Shown here: one piece after another, positions 19,866-29,758 of the stretch
Layout of the letters: every line of letters starts with the position of its first letter
Position numbering within the stretch: position 1 is the first letter of the stretch
Origin: JBCBRD01 sp039819785
GTDB taxonomy: Bacteria > Pseudomonadota > Alphaproteobacteria > Rhizobiales > Hyphomicrobiaceae
DNA: 64,000 nt
NCBI GenBank assembly: GCA_039819785.1
Contig: JBCBRH010000015.1
Coordinates: 18,612-82,611, forward strand
Reading direction: 5' to 3'
Notes under the pieces: generated by a model
What the model was told of the DNA's origin: nothing
The model's input: only the letters and a program-made list of their open reading frames with translations
Database searches by the model: none
Position numbers and translations under genes: made by a program

Positions 19866-20429
19866 ATGGGCGTCGAGAGCTTCGATAAACCCAAGCTGAA
19901 AGAAAGCATGGCCTCGTCGTTGGAGGCCTTGAAGCGTGAATTTGCGGGCCTGCGCACCGGGCGCGCCAGCTCACATCTATTGGATCCGCTGCAGGTAACG
20001 GTCTACGGCTCGAAGATGCCGATCAATCAGGTCGCCAGTGTTTCAACACCGGAGCCACGCACGATTTCGGTCCAGGTCTGGGACAAGACAAACGTTGCAG
20101 CGGTTGAAAAATCCATTCGCGAATCAAATCTTGGCCTGAATCCAGTCATTGATGGAACGCTGATCCGCCTGCCCATCCCGGCGTTAACCGCAGACCGGCG
20201 CAAGGAGCTGGTTAAGATTGCCCAAAAGTATGCCGAGCAATCCAAGGTGTCTGTCCGCAATGTGCGGCGCGAGGGCATGGACCAGCTCAAGAAGCTGGAA
20301 AAGGACAATCAGATCAGCCAAGACGAACATCGCGTTCTGTCTGGCGAAGTTCAGGAACTGACGGACAAGTATATTAAGGACGTTGAGGAATTGCTGAGCA
20401 CCAAGGAAACGGAAATCCAGACGGTCTAG
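19866..20429 (+). CDS. frr: Ribosome recycling factor
   Basis: Releases ribosomes from mRNA with EF-G after termination. The 187 residues match the three-helix bundle family, with SLEALKREFAGLRTGRAS, the hinge region VWDKTNVAAVEKSIRES and RREGMDQLKKLEKD. AAAGGAGAGGG directly upstream of the ATG is the strongest ribosome site in this part of the window. The order pyrH-frr-uppS is conserved. Confidence 0.97.
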   Translation: MGVESFDKPKLKESMASSLEALKREFAGLRTGRASSHLLDPLQVTVYGSKMPINQVASVSTPEPRTISVQVWDKTNVAAVEKSIRESNLGLNPVIDGTLIRLPIPALTADRRKELVKIAQKYAEQSKVSVRNVRREGMDQLKKLEKDNQISQDEHRVLSGEVQELTDKYIKDVEELLSTKETEIQTV

Positions 20430-20502
20430 GCGCTAAAGGAAGTAGACAGACAGTCTCGACTAGGCAATCGTCGCGGCTCGACCGGGCGATAGGTTCATCA
20501 CT

Positions 20503-21285
20503 TTGCAATGCGAAAGCAAACCGGCATTGGCACAGGACACGACACGCTTCACCCAACCACTCGATCAACCTGAAGCCGTCAATCACGTTGCGATTATCAT
20601 GGATGGCAATGGCCGCTGGGCCAAGGCACGTGGTTTGCCGCGTACGCTTGGCCATCGTGAAGGTGTCGAAGCCGTGCGCCGAACCGTGCGTGCTGCGGGC
20701 GAACTGGGCATCAAGTACCTGACGATTTACTCGTTTTCGACCGAGAACTGGTCGCGTCCGGCCAGTGAGATCAACGATCTGATGGGCTTGATGAAGCGCT
20801 TCATCAAACGTGACCTGGCCGAATTGCATCAAAACGGCGTGCGCATGAAAGTAATCGGCGAGCGCGAAGGTGTCGATCCTGAGCTTTTAAAGCTTATCGA
20901 CGACGGCTGTGATCTCACAAAGCACAACACGGAATTGACGTTGGTCATCGCATTTAACTACGGTGGCAGGGGTGAGATCGCAAAAGCTGCCAAGCGACTG
21001 GCCCAAAAGGTGGCGGACGGAACCGTCCAACTTGACGCCATCGACGCTGACGTCTTCGATGCACACCTCGATACGGCGGGCTTGCCGGACCCGGACTTGT
21101 TGATCAGGACAAGTGGTGAAGTCCGCCTGTCCAACTTTCTGCTCTGGCAGTGTGCGTACACCGAGTTTGTGTTTTTGGACGAAAACTGGCCAGAGTTCGG
21201 CCGCAGCTTGCTGGAAAAAGCGATTGACCAGTTTCGTGCCCGTGACCGCCGATTTGGAGGACTGTCTCGCCGGTCGACGGCGTGA
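20503..21285 (+). CDS. uppS: Polyprenyl diphosphate synthase (undecaprenyl-PP synthase)
   Basis: Cis-prenyltransferase making the C55 lipid carrier for cell-wall and O-antigen synthesis. The catalytic Asp is in [14 protein letters not shown], followed by [10 protein letters not shown] and the late motif [20 protein letters not shown], which carries the substrate-binding arginine and serine. The frame opens at TTG 20503 with no clear ribosome site; TTG 20527 is another choice, and no in-frame ATG precedes the catalytic motif. Length is 260 residues. cdsA follows after 90 bases. Confidence 0.94.
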   Translation: MQCESKPALAQDTTRFTQPLDQPEAVNHVAIIMDGNGRWAKARGLPRTLGHREGVEAVRRTVRAAGELGIKYLTIYSFSTENWSRPASEINDLMGLMKRFIKRDLAELHQNGVRMKVIGEREGVDPELLKLIDDGCDLTKHNTELTLVIAFNYGGRGEIAKAAKRLAQKVADGTVQLDAIDADVFDAHLDTAGLPDPDLLIRTSGEVRLSNFLLWQCAYTEFVFLDENWPEFGRSLLEKAIDQFRARDRRFGGLSRRSTA

Positions 21286-21375
21286 TGGGCGGCTCTGTCA
21301 CCTGGCTCCGCTCCGCCTCACCGCTAACCTGCGACCTCAGAGTTTATCTCCGTTGGCCGCGCGGGGAGGCGTCAG

Positions 21376-22239
21376 ATGAGTGATCAATCCCTTTCCTCCT
21401 ATTTGAGCGCCCGTTGGTCATCCAAATCCTTTAAGGACCTTCGCCCGCGTGTCTTATCCGGCATTACCATGCTCGCTGGATCATTGTTCTTCCTCTTCAT
21501 CGGTGCCATCCCGTTTGCAATTCTGGTGTTTGTCGTCTCCCTGGTGATGAGCTGGGAATGGGGACGCCTCGTGCGTGGCCACAGCGCTGATCGCTCCTAT
21601 CTCGTGCACGCCACTGCGGTTGCTACCGCGATCCTGCTGGCCATCACAGGGCAACACCAGTTGGCCATCCTCGCGATCGCGCTGGGTGCCACGGCTCTGT
21701 TCTGTTTGAACCTGGGCACGACTGCCGGGTTGTCGGCTTTCGGCGTCGCCTATGTTGGGATACCGGCGATTGTGCTGGTGTTCTTGCGCGGCGAGACCAT
21801 GGAAGGCGCATTGGCCGTCTTGTTTGTCTTCATCGTCGTGTGGTCAGCTGATATCGCAGCCTTTGTCGGTGGCCGGCTGGTTGGCGGATACAAGCTTTGG
21901 CCCAGCGTGTCTCCCAACAAAACCTGGGCCGGCTTTGTGTTCGGCGTCCTGGCAAGCATGTGCGCAGCGCTGATCTTCGCAACCTTCGTGACCGGCGCGG
22001 GTCTCATCTATTCGGGCGCAATAGGCCTGGCCTTCGGGATTCTCTCACAAGCGGGAGATCTCGCAGAATCGGCTCTCAAGCGGGGCCATGGGGTCAAGGA
22101 TGCCAGTGACCTCATCCCAGGACACGGCGGCGTCATGGACCGGATGGACGGCATTGTGATCGTGGCAAGCGTCGCTGTTGTCATGGCCCTAATGATAGAT
22201 GCCTCAGCCCCGGCACATGCTCTATTGTTCGGTCCATAG
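21376..22239 (+). CDS. cdsA: Phosphatidate cytidylyltransferase
   Basis: Polytopic membrane enzyme forming CDP-diacylglycerol, the precursor of all bacterial phospholipids. The 287 residues include about eight hydrophobic helices, the SPNKTWAGFVFG motif, and the family signature near the C-terminus with LIPGHGGVMDRMDG. GGGGAGG is about eight bases upstream of the ATG. It lies between uppS and dxr in the conserved envelope cluster. Confidence 0.95.
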   Translation: MSDQSLSSYLSARWSSKSFKDLRPRVLSGITMLAGSLFFLFIGAIPFAILVFVVSLVMSWEWGRLVRGHSADRSYLVHATAVATAILLAITGQHQLAILAIALGATALFCLNLGTTAGLSAFGVAYVGIPAIVLVFLRGETMEGALAVLFVFIVVWSADIAAFVGGRLVGGYKLWPSVSPNKTWAGFVFGVLASMCAALIFATFVTGAGLIYSGAIGLAFGILSQAGDLAESALKRGHGVKDASDLIPGHGGVMDRMDGIVIVASVAVVMALMIDASAPAHALLFGP

Positions 22240-22341
22240 GACGGTCCGCTTCGCTGGGCCCGTCAAATGGACTGCGCGCAAACGAACGCAACACCATCTG
22301 CAGACGTGCGTCGTGTCCCTGCCAATGACCAAGGACCTCGA

Positions 22342-23595
22342 ATGGCTGACCTGACCGCAGCGGTGCTCTCCAAAACGCGCGCCGACATCGAAAAAGACAC
22401 GACTCAGCCAGCAACCCTGGACCAGGAGGTCCAGTCAGTCACGATCTTAGGCGCGACAGGCTCGATTGGCTCGTCGACACTCGATTTGATGGCAAGTCAT
22501 CACCAACGTTTCGCTCTCGAAGCGGTCACCGCGGACACCAACGCGGTCGAGTTGGCCCAAATCGCGAAAACCCATGGAGCCAAACGCGCCGTAATCGCTG
22601 ATGCAGCACACTACACGAGACTGAAAACCGAATTGTCCGGCACCGGCATCGAGGCCATGGCCGGGCCCGAAGCCTTGATCGAGGCAGCGTGTATCCCGGT
22701 GGATTGCGTGATGGCCTCAATCGTGGGCGCAGCTGGCCTGCCGCCAGCGTTTGCCGCGCTCAAGAACGGCGGTCGCATCGGTCTGGCCAACAAGGAATGC
22801 CTCGTCTGCGCAGGCGATATCTTCATGAAGGAAGTCGAGCGCCACGGCGTCGAACTTCTGCCTGTCGACAGCGAACATTCCGCAGGATTTCAGGCTTTGG
22901 GGACAGCTGAGCCTGAGACAATTGAAAAAATCACACTGACCGCATCTGGCGGCCCATTCCGGTCTTGGTCAGCAGACCAGATTGCCAAAGCGACGCGAGA
23001 TGAAGCCCTCAAACACCCAAACTGGTCAATGGGCGCGAAAATCACCATCGATTCAGCCAGCATGATGAACAAAGGACTGGAGCTGATCGAAGCGTACCAT
23101 CTGTTCCCGGTAAACGTTGACCAACTCGACACGGTCGTGCACCCGCAATCCATTATCCATTGCCTAGTCAGTTATTGCGACGGGTCGGTCCTGGCTCAAC
23201 TGTCAGAGCCCGACATGCGCACACCCATTGCACTTGCGCTGTCCTGGCCAACCCGGATGGATGCTCCGACGAAACGCCTCAGCCTGGCGGACATCGGCAC
23301 TTTGACATTTGAAGCGCCAGATCCCGTCCGCTTCCCAGCTCTTCGCATCGCCAAGGACGCTCTGCATCATGGCGGCAGTGCACCTGCAGTCATGAACGCC
23401 GCAAACGAAATCGCCGTTGGTCATTTCTTGAAAGGTGGCCTGCCATTCCCGGTCATCACCCGGACGGTGGAAGACACGCTGGAACGCGCAGACGCCGAAG
23501 GGCTCTTAAGCCCCGTCACCACCCTCGATGAGATATTGTCGGTCGACCAGGACGCCCGCCGACTGGCCGAGGAGGCCTTGGAGCGGTTGTGCTGA
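22342..23595 (+). CDS. dxr: 1-deoxy-D-xylulose 5-phosphate reductoisomerase
   Basis: Second step of the MEP isoprenoid pathway: DXP to MEP with NADPH. The nucleotide-binding loop is GATGSIGSSTLDLM, the metal/substrate site includes LPVDSEHSA and the flexible-loop region EAYHLFPV, then VVHPQSIIH. The frame is open from ATG 22267 (442 residues), but AAGGA at 22331-22335 and the family length (about 400) favour ATG 22342 (417 residues). The next gene, rseP, is 419 bases away, an unusually wide gap for this cluster. Confidence 0.95.
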   Translation: MADLTAAVLSKTRADIEKDTTQPATLDQEVQSVTILGATGSIGSSTLDLMASHHQRFALEAVTADTNAVELAQIAKTHGAKRAVIADAAHYTRLKTELSGTGIEAMAGPEALIEAACIPVDCVMASIVGAAGLPPAFAALKNGGRIGLANKECLVCAGDIFMKEVERHGVELLPVDSEHSAGFQALGTAEPETIEKITLTASGGPFRSWSADQIAKATRDEALKHPNWSMGAKITIDSASMMNKGLELIEAYHLFPVNVDQLDTVVHPQSIIHCLVSYCDGSVLAQLSEPDMRTPIALALSWPTRMDAPTKRLSLADIGTLTFEAPDPVRFPALRIAKDALHHGGSAPAVMNAANEIAVGHFLKGGLPFPVITRTVEDTLERADAEGLLSPVTTLDEILSVDQDARRLAEEALERLC

Positions 23596-24014
23596 GCAAG
23601 CGGGCATTGGCGTTTCTGATGGTGCGGTATACTACACTGGAGAACAGTGTTTATCCATGAAGCACCAGCGCCATGCTGGTCCGGTCCGATTGGTGACGCA
23701 ACTCGAGTGCACCATCTGGCGTTTCTTGGAAACCGGAACCGATGAACCACATCGCGTAAGAACATCGTAAGCTCCGCAGTTAACAGGTGTGCACAACCCG
23801 GTTGGATGGCTTTCAACCCGCCAAAGTGTGCGAGCAAATAGGGGTTCGCGCGTTGGTGAGCGGCCTGACCGGTGACCAATTGACAGTAGGGCGTTGCGAG
23901 TATTGCTGTTCCAGCACCCAGGTTGTGCCACGATAAAATCGTTTATGCTCTGGTCTGCGCCAAAACATAAAGCGCGAACACATCCACCCGGCAAAGCCGA
24001 AGGAGAGACGACGA
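23596..24014. other. Intergenic stretch between dxr and rseP
   Basis: 419 bases without a convincing gene. An ATG-started frame at 23657 gives only 37 residues with no recognisable features. It presumably contains a promoter for rseP. No terminator-like hairpin with a T run was found. Confidence 0.4.
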
Positions 24015-25175
24015 ATGGAATTTCTGGCACCGTTGGCCGGTAACTTATCAAGCGGCCTGTTCATTGCCGCTTCGTTCCTGTTTGCGCTGACCGTCGTCGT
24101 GTTCATCCACGAACTTGGGCATTTCCAGGTGGCGCGGTGGTGCGGCGTCTCCATCGACACGTTTTCCATTGGTTTCGGTAAGGAAATCATAGCCTTCCAT
24201 GACAAGCATGGCACACGCTGGCGGATCGCCTGGATACCTCTGGGCGGCTATGTGAAATTCATGGACGACGAGGGCGTCGCCAGTACGCCATCTCAGGAAA
24301 CGGTCGCCAATCTGACCGAAGAACAACGCCAAGGGGCCTTTCACCTCAAACCGCTATGGCAGCGCGCAGCAATTGTCGCAGCAGGCCCGATCGCCAACTT
24401 CATCCTGGCCATTCTGATCTTCGCAGGCCTCGCCATGTCGGTGGGCGTAACCCAGATGGAGGCCCGTGTTGCAGGTGTTCAACCCGGCACACCCGCCGAA
24501 GCCGCAGGCTTCAAAAAAGACGATGTCGTAATTGAGATCAGCGGCAGAAAAATAGACGATTTCAATGAGTTGCGGCACGTCGTGTCAACATCGGCTGGTC
24601 GTGAGCTGGACTTCGTGGTCAGGCGCGATGGTGAGATTATCACCATCAAGGCCGCTCCGATGCTCAAGGAGTTGGACGACGAAATCGCTGGCAAGCATTC
24701 CCGTCCGATCATCGGCATTCGCGCCGACGCCAATAACAGCACGGTGACCCACGAGGTCAAAGGACCCATCCAGGCTCTCGGACTGGGCGTGGAGAAAACC
24801 TACGACATCATTACAGGAACGCTGTCCTATGTCGGGGACATCTTCATGCAGCGTCAGAGTGCCGAGCAACTTGGCGGAGTCGTCCGAATCGCAGACGTCG
24901 CAGGCAAGGTTGCATCCATCGGTTTTATACAACTTATTCATTTCACAGCGTTCATTTCGGTCAGCATCGGCCTGATCAACCTGTTCCCGATCCCTCTGTT
25001 GGATGGCGGACACTTGGTGTTCTACGCCATTGAGGCGATCCGCGGAAAACCGTTGAGCGATGCTGCTCAGGAATTCAGCTTCCGCATAGGGTTAGCGATG
25101 ATTTTGGGGTTGATGATGTTCGGCTTCTGGAACGACCGCGGTATCCTTGCGAACTGGCTCTCCATTTCGAGCTAA
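24015..25175 (+). CDS. rseP: Site-2 zinc protease RseP
   Basis: Inner-membrane intramembrane protease (M50B) that degrades anti-sigma factors and signal-peptide remnants. The active site HELGH lies in the first helix (VVFIHELGHFQVARW, about residue 35), followed by a periplasmic PDZ domain (VQPGTPAEAAGFKKDDVV) and the second catalytic motif LFPIPLLDGGH (about residue 330). AAGGAGAG precedes the ATG. Only one PDZ domain is clearly visible in 386 residues, as in many alphaproteobacterial forms. bamA follows. Confidence 0.95.
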   Translation: MEFLAPLAGNLSSGLFIAASFLFALTVVVFIHELGHFQVARWCGVSIDTFSIGFGKEIIAFHDKHGTRWRIAWIPLGGYVKFMDDEGVASTPSQETVANLTEEQRQGAFHLKPLWQRAAIVAAGPIANFILAILIFAGLAMSVGVTQMEARVAGVQPGTPAEAAGFKKDDVVIEISGRKIDDFNELRHVVSTSAGRELDFVVRRDGEIITIKAAPMLKELDDEIAGKHSRPIIGIRADANNSTVTHEVKGPIQALGLGVEKTYDIITGTLSYVGDIFMQRQSAEQLGGVVRIADVAGKVASIGFIQLIHFTAFISVSIGLINLFPIPLLDGGHLVFYAIEAIRGKPLSDAAQEFSFRIGLAMILGLMMFGFWNDRGILANWLSISS

Positions 25176-25326
25176 CCCCTTACGAATCAGGGCCGGTGAC
25201 GTATTCTTGCCACTTCCAGAACCCTTGCTGAATCGTTAATACCTTAAGCCTGCGTCGACCCGCTCCCGACAGGGGCCCATCGCGTTGATGGGACGGGCAA
25301 AAGTCGGCCAGAGAAGCAAGTGCATT

Positions 25327-25359
25327 AGGGTCACATCCAGTGCCGACAGGTGTGACCCT
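25327..25359. promoter_or_regulatory. Inverted repeat upstream of bamA
   Basis: AGGGTCACA (25327-25335) and TGTGACCCT (25351-25359) form a perfect nine-pair inverted repeat with a 15-base spacer, ending 18 bases before the chosen bamA start. It could be an operator or an mRNA leader hairpin. Its position also argues against translation starting at the upstream ATG 25285. Confidence 0.5.
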
Positions 25360-25377
25360 CGGGGGATCGGCAAAATT

Positions 25378-27729
25378 ATGAGGGCAGATCCGCGAATGTT
25401 AAAATTTCGGATCATGTCGCTTGGAAGTCTGGCGACCCTGGTATGGGTCGCTCTTTCGTCCACGACACTATTCACACTCCAGGCGGCGACAACGCCCTCT
25501 GTGGCGCAAGCACAGGGCATCGTTCGCGATATCCAGGTGACCGGCAACCGCCGCGTAGAACCTGAGACCGTCCGGTCATATCTCCAATTCACAGTCGGTG
25601 ACGCTTACGAGCCTGGCGTGGTCGACGCGTCATTGCGCTCGCTCTTCGCCACCGGCCTGTTCTCGGACGTCCAGATCGACAGCAGCGGCGGGTCCGTCCT
25701 CGTCACGGTCGAGGAAAACCCTGTGGTCAACCAGGTGGTTTTTGAAGGCAACTCAGAGGTCGAAAACAGCACGCTCCAAAGCGAAGTGCAGCTGAAGCCA
25801 CGCTCGATCTACACCCGGTCGCGGGTTCAGGCCGATGCACAGCGCATCCTGGACGTCTATCGCCGCCAGGGCTTGTTCGCAGCAAGCGTCGAGCCGCAGA
25901 TCATTGAGTTGGAACAAAACCGGGTGAACCTGGTCTTCGAGATTTCCGAAGGCATCGCCACCAAGGTCAAGGGCATCAACTTCATCGGCAACCGGGCATT
26001 CACCGACACGCAGCTGCGCGATATCATCTCAACAACACAGTCAGGCTGGTTCGACTTCCTGAAGGGAACGGCGGTCTACGACCCAGACCGCTTGTCGCTG
26101 GACCGCGAACTCTTGCGCCAGTACTACCTCAAGAACGGTTATGCAGACGCGCGGATCGTATCCGCTAATGCTGAGCTTGACGTCGACGGCTCCGGTTTCT
26201 TCATCAACTTCGCCATTGAAGAAGGCGAGCTTTACACATTCGGCGACGTGCAGATCGACAGCTCGCTGCCCGATCTCAACGCCAGCACGCTTTACGCCGA
26301 CGTACTCACCCAGCAAGGCGCCATCTACAATGGCTCCTTGATCGACAAGTCGGTTGAAAAACTAACCCTCGCCGTTGCCGAACAGGGGTATGCCTTCGCA
26401 CGCGTCCGTCCCCGCGCTGTACCAGACATTTACCAGCGCACGATCGGCATGAACTACGTGATCGACGAGGGACCTCGGGTCTACATCGAGCGTATTAACA
26501 TCTATGGTAACGCCCGGACCAAGGACCACGTCATTCGTCGCGAGTTCCGTCTCGCCGAAGGTGACGCCTACAACCCGCTTCTGGTCGACCGAGCCAAGAA
26601 GCGCTTGAAGTCACTGGGCTTCTTCAAAGACGTGCAGGTACGTCGCACACCTGGAAGCTCCCAGGACCGTGTCATTCTCGATGTCGCGCTCGTCGAACAG
26701 TCAACCGGTGAACTCTCATTTGGCGCTGGCTACTCGACAAGTGAAGGTGTGATCGGCGACATCTCTATCTCCGAGCGAAATCTCCTGGGTAACGGCCAGT
26801 TCTTGCGCCTGAAACTGGGTGGTTCGCTGGAGCGTTTGCAGGTCGACCTTAGCTTCACCGAACCACGCTTCCTCGATTACAACCTTGCCGCTGGTTTCGA
26901 CCTCTTCCACAAAGAGTTGGACCAATCCGACACGTCTGGTTTCCGCAGCCGTAAAACAGGTGGAACCGTACGGCTCGGCTTCCCGCTGGCCGAAAGCCTC
27001 TGGGGCCAGGTGCGCTACACGATTTCGCGTGACGACATCTATGATGTGGAGAATGACGCCTCTCCCGCCATTCAGGACGCGGAAGGTGAGTATTGGACAT
27101 CATCGGTTGGCGGCACGTTAAAATATGACCAGCGTAACCATCCTCGGAACCCGACACGCGGTTTCTATCTCCAGACATCGGTTGATTTCGCCGGTATCGG
27201 TGGTGACGCGCAGTACGCAAGGTTGTCGGCTGAAGGCCGCGCCTATTATCCGGTAGCTGAGAAAGTCACATTGGTTGGACGTGCGGTTGCCGGTCACATT
27301 GAAGGCTATGGTGACGAAGACATCCGTATCCTCGACCTTTACTTCAGAGGCGGCGAGACCGTCCGCGGTTTCGACAGGTCTGGTTTTGGTCCACGTGATA
27401 CAGGGTCCGCAAACCGGGACGCATTGGGTGGTAAGACATATTGGGCTGTGACCGCTGAACTCCGGTTCCCAATTCCGGTCATCCCGGAAGATCTTGGCAT
27501 CTCCGCAGCCGTCTTCGCAGACGCAGGTTCACTCTTCGGTGCCAGTGAACGCGCCGAGGCCCTCGCCAACAACCTGCAAGACGATGCGTCCATTCGGTCG
27601 TCCGTCGGCGCCAGTGTGCTCTGGAACTCACCGGTCGGACCTCTACGCCTCGACTACGCACACGTCCTGTCGAGTGAAGACTACGATGATGAGCAGAGCA
27701 TCCGTTTCGGGGCATCGACGAACTTCTAA
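25378..27729 (+). CDS. bamA: Outer membrane protein assembly factor BamA
   Basis: Omp85 protein that inserts beta-barrels into the outer membrane. The start region carries a signal peptide (MSLGSLATLVWVALSSTTLF..VAQAQG), then five POTRA domains beginning IVRDIQVTGNRRVEPETVRS and ending near residue 430, then a 16-strand barrel with the conserved FFRGGETVRGF-like lid motif (here YFRGGETVRGF) and a C-terminal Phe (FGASTNF). The frame opens at 25285, but ATG 25378 with GGGGGAT upstream, or ATG 25396, fits the signal peptide better. About 783 residues. Confidence 0.96.
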   Translation: MRADPRMLKFRIMSLGSLATLVWVALSSTTLFTLQAATTPSVAQAQGIVRDIQVTGNRRVEPETVRSYLQFTVGDAYEPGVVDASLRSLFATGLFSDVQIDSSGGSVLVTVEENPVVNQVVFEGNSEVENSTLQSEVQLKPRSIYTRSRVQADAQRILDVYRRQGLFAASVEPQIIELEQNRVNLVFEISEGIATKVKGINFIGNRAFTDTQLRDIISTTQSGWFDFLKGTAVYDPDRLSLDRELLRQYYLKNGYADARIVSANAELDVDGSGFFINFAIEEGELYTFGDVQIDSSLPDLNASTLYADVLTQQGAIYNGSLIDKSVEKLTLAVAEQGYAFARVRPRAVPDIYQRTIGMNYVIDEGPRVYIERINIYGNARTKDHVIRREFRLAEGDAYNPLLVDRAKKRLKSLGFFKDVQVRRTPGSSQDRVILDVALVEQSTGELSFGAGYSTSEGVIGDISISERNLLGNGQFLRLKLGGSLERLQVDLSFTEPRFLDYNLAAGFDLFHKELDQSDTSGFRSRKTGGTVRLGFPLAESLWGQVRYTISRDDIYDVENDASPAIQDAEGEYWTSSVGGTLKYDQRNHPRNPTRGFYLQTSVDFAGIGGDAQYARLSAEGRAYYPVAEKVTLVGRAVAGHIEGYGDEDIRILDLYFRGGETVRGFDRSGFGPRDTGSANRDALGGKTYWAVTAELRFPIPVIPEDLGISAAVFADAGSLFGASERAEALANNLQDDASIRSSVGASVLWNSPVGPLRLDYAHVLSSEDYDDEQSIRFGASTNF

Positions 27730-27796
27730 CGCTTCTACAGCGTAGCTCAGATGCTCCCCTGCCATCGAAGCTGGCAGAACCCACATCTATCTCAGC

Positions 27797-27824
27797 GGTC
27801 TCCGATTTCGTCGGGGACCGTTTT
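27797..27824 (+). terminator. Intrinsic terminator after bamA
   Basis: GGTCTCCGA (27797-27805), loop TTTCG, then TCGGGGACC (27811-27819) with one G-U pair, followed by GTTTT. It lies 67 bases after the bamA stop and separates bamA from lpxD, which in many relatives are one transcript. Confidence 0.75.
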
Positions 27825-28129
27825 CATTGGTCGCCCCCTCCGCGACGGCTCCACTCCGGCCTATGCCGAAGGCTCCGCTCAGGGCAAGGCCAATGCTCAC
27901 GTCTGTTCCTCACAAATCGGGCAAAACCCAACTCATGTGTTTCCCTGGCCCCGGCCCTGTGGCATGGGGTAAGCCAAACACCATTAACGTGTTGGTTTAC
28001 AATTGCACCGCGGACGCGCTCTCATCTTTTGGTCTGGATCATACTCCGAGCGCACAGTCGCTCACACACGTACCGAACATGCTCGAGGCCGACAGCGACC
28101 GTGACGCGAGGGGGACGCGAAAATAAGAC
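27825..28129. other. Intergenic stretch between the bamA terminator and lpxD
   Basis: About 300 bases with no supported gene. GAACATGCTC at 28075-28084 equals the right arm of the composite repeat's A unit, but the matching left arm is absent, so it is at best a decayed copy. A lpxD promoter must lie here but was not identified. Confidence 0.4.
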
Positions 28130-29161
28130 ATGGAACATGCAGGTTTCTTTGACAGAGAAGGGCCGTTCTCACTTGCAGATGTAGCAGCCGCGGCCGGCGC
28201 CGACATCGCAACGGATGCACCCGCTGACATCCAGATCACCGACATCAGGCCGCTTTCAGATGCCGCGGCAGGGCACGTCTCGTTTCTGGATAACAAAAAG
28301 TATTTACCTGCTCTCCATGAGACGACGGCAGTGGCTTGCTTTGTTCACCCAGACATCGTCGAAAAAGTACCAGACAACGTCATCCCACTGACAACCAAGC
28401 AGCCCTACCACGCGTTCGCACGCACATTGCGCTTGTTTTATCCAAGCGCCATGGCACCACGCATGGTCCGCCAAAGATCAGACCTCGTCGACCCCTCCGC
28501 GATGCTGGAAGACGACGTCGTCATCGAGGCGGGGGCCATCATCGGGCCGGATGTCCATATCGGTTCAGGCAGCCGCATCGCAGCTGGCGCTGTCATTGGC
28601 GGCCGGGTCCACATCGGGCGCAACAGCTACATCGGTGCCGGTGCCACGGTTTGCCATGCGCTGATCGGCGATCACGTCATCATTCATGCAGGTGTGCGCA
28701 TCGGTCAGGACGGCTTCGGCTTCGCGATGGGACCAGGCGGGCACGAAAAGGTCTGTCAAATCGGACGCGTCATCATCCAGGATCACGTCGACATCGGGGC
28801 AAACTCCACTATCGATCGTGGTGCGCTGAGCGATACCGTCATCGGTGAAGGCTCAAAGATCGATAATCTCGTGCAGATCGGCCACAATGTCCGCATCGGT
28901 CGCCATTGTGTGATCGTCGCACAGTGCGGCATTTCCGGGTCAGCACAGCTGGGTGATTTTGCGATCATGGGCGGACAGGCAGGGCTTGTCGGCCACATCA
29001 AGGTCGGAGCTGGCGCACAAATCGCCGGTGCGTCCCATGTCAAAAACGATGTCCCGCCAGGTGCGAGGATGGGTGGAACTCCGGCCCGCCCGTTCCGTCA
29101 ATGGGCAAAGGAGATCGCAACCCTCAGCAAGCTGGCAGGCGTAAAGGGCCGCTCCACTTGA
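28130..29161 (+). CDS. lpxD: UDP-3-O-acylglucosamine N-acyltransferase
   Basis: Third step of lipid A synthesis. The N-terminal uridine-binding domain is followed by left-handed beta-helix hexapeptide repeats (about residues 105-300), including the catalytic-histidine region IDRGALSDTVIGEGSKIDNL and VQIGHNVRIG. The length of 343 residues is typical. It is preceded by a terminator rather than being fused transcriptionally to bamA, and followed by a 597-base gap before fabZ. Confidence 0.95.
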   Translation: MEHAGFFDREGPFSLADVAAAAGADIATDAPADIQITDIRPLSDAAAGHVSFLDNKKYLPALHETTAVACFVHPDIVEKVPDNVIPLTTKQPYHAFARTLRLFYPSAMAPRMVRQRSDLVDPSAMLEDDVVIEAGAIIGPDVHIGSGSRIAAGAVIGGRVHIGRNSYIGAGATVCHALIGDHVIIHAGVRIGQDGFGFAMGPGGHEKVCQIGRVIIQDHVDIGANSTIDRGALSDTVIGEGSKIDNLVQIGHNVRIGRHCVIVAQCGISGSAQLGDFAIMGGQAGLVGHIKVGAGAQIAGASHVKNDVPPGARMGGTPARPFRQWAKEIATLSKLAGVKGRST

Positions 29162-29758
29162 GATGGTTGACGCTTAGAGCACCGGCTAGTCTTCCGGCTT
29201 GGTCCGTCTAGGAAACTGCGCCTTCATCAGCAAACATCCTGATGCGGCTTCCAAACACTCCAAACCCCTGTTGAGACAACGCATAGGCACCCGAAACTCG
29301 CAGCAAAAACAGCCCAACGCACCAGGACTGCGATAGGGTTAACGCCAGCGAGGAAGACCATGTCCTTAACCCCCTCACCGTCCCGGGCTTGGGAGAAACG
29401 GGTGGAAGGGTTACAGACGTTACACGAAGCGGTATGCAAACAGTCTAGATCAAGATCAGGCGACGTATCAGCGCGGACACTAGTCGAAGGCGCTGAGCGA
29501 GTATCAGCCTAAAGCTGGTCAGTGAGATCAGCCCAAGGTGAAAGCCACTTAGACCGGACCATGATCTAAACGAGAAGAGAACAGCACATCACGTCAGAAA
29601 CACTGCACGGGGTACGGTTTAGAAGACTGCTGGACGCTTCCAAATCCCTATCAGTAGGGAAAACATCGATTAAGGACGCCGAGGCGTTGTTGCCAACGCT
29701 GCACGCACCACACAAGAAGCGTCAAGACGCCAGGACGTAAGGCTTTAAGAGGACTGCA
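29162..29758. other. Long intergenic stretch between lpxD and fabZ
   Basis: 597 bases in a place where these genes are normally close together. No frame has both a ribosome site and a protein-like sequence; the longest (29227-29439, minus) is Cys-rich and unconvincing. No repeat or T-run terminator was found. It may carry a promoter, an untranslated RNA or a decayed gene. Confidence 0.4.

Noticed and set aside
28075..28084. Right arm of the composite repeat (GAACATGCTC) between bamA and lpxD
   Set aside because: No left arm or central core nearby; ten bases alone are not enough to call a repeat copy.
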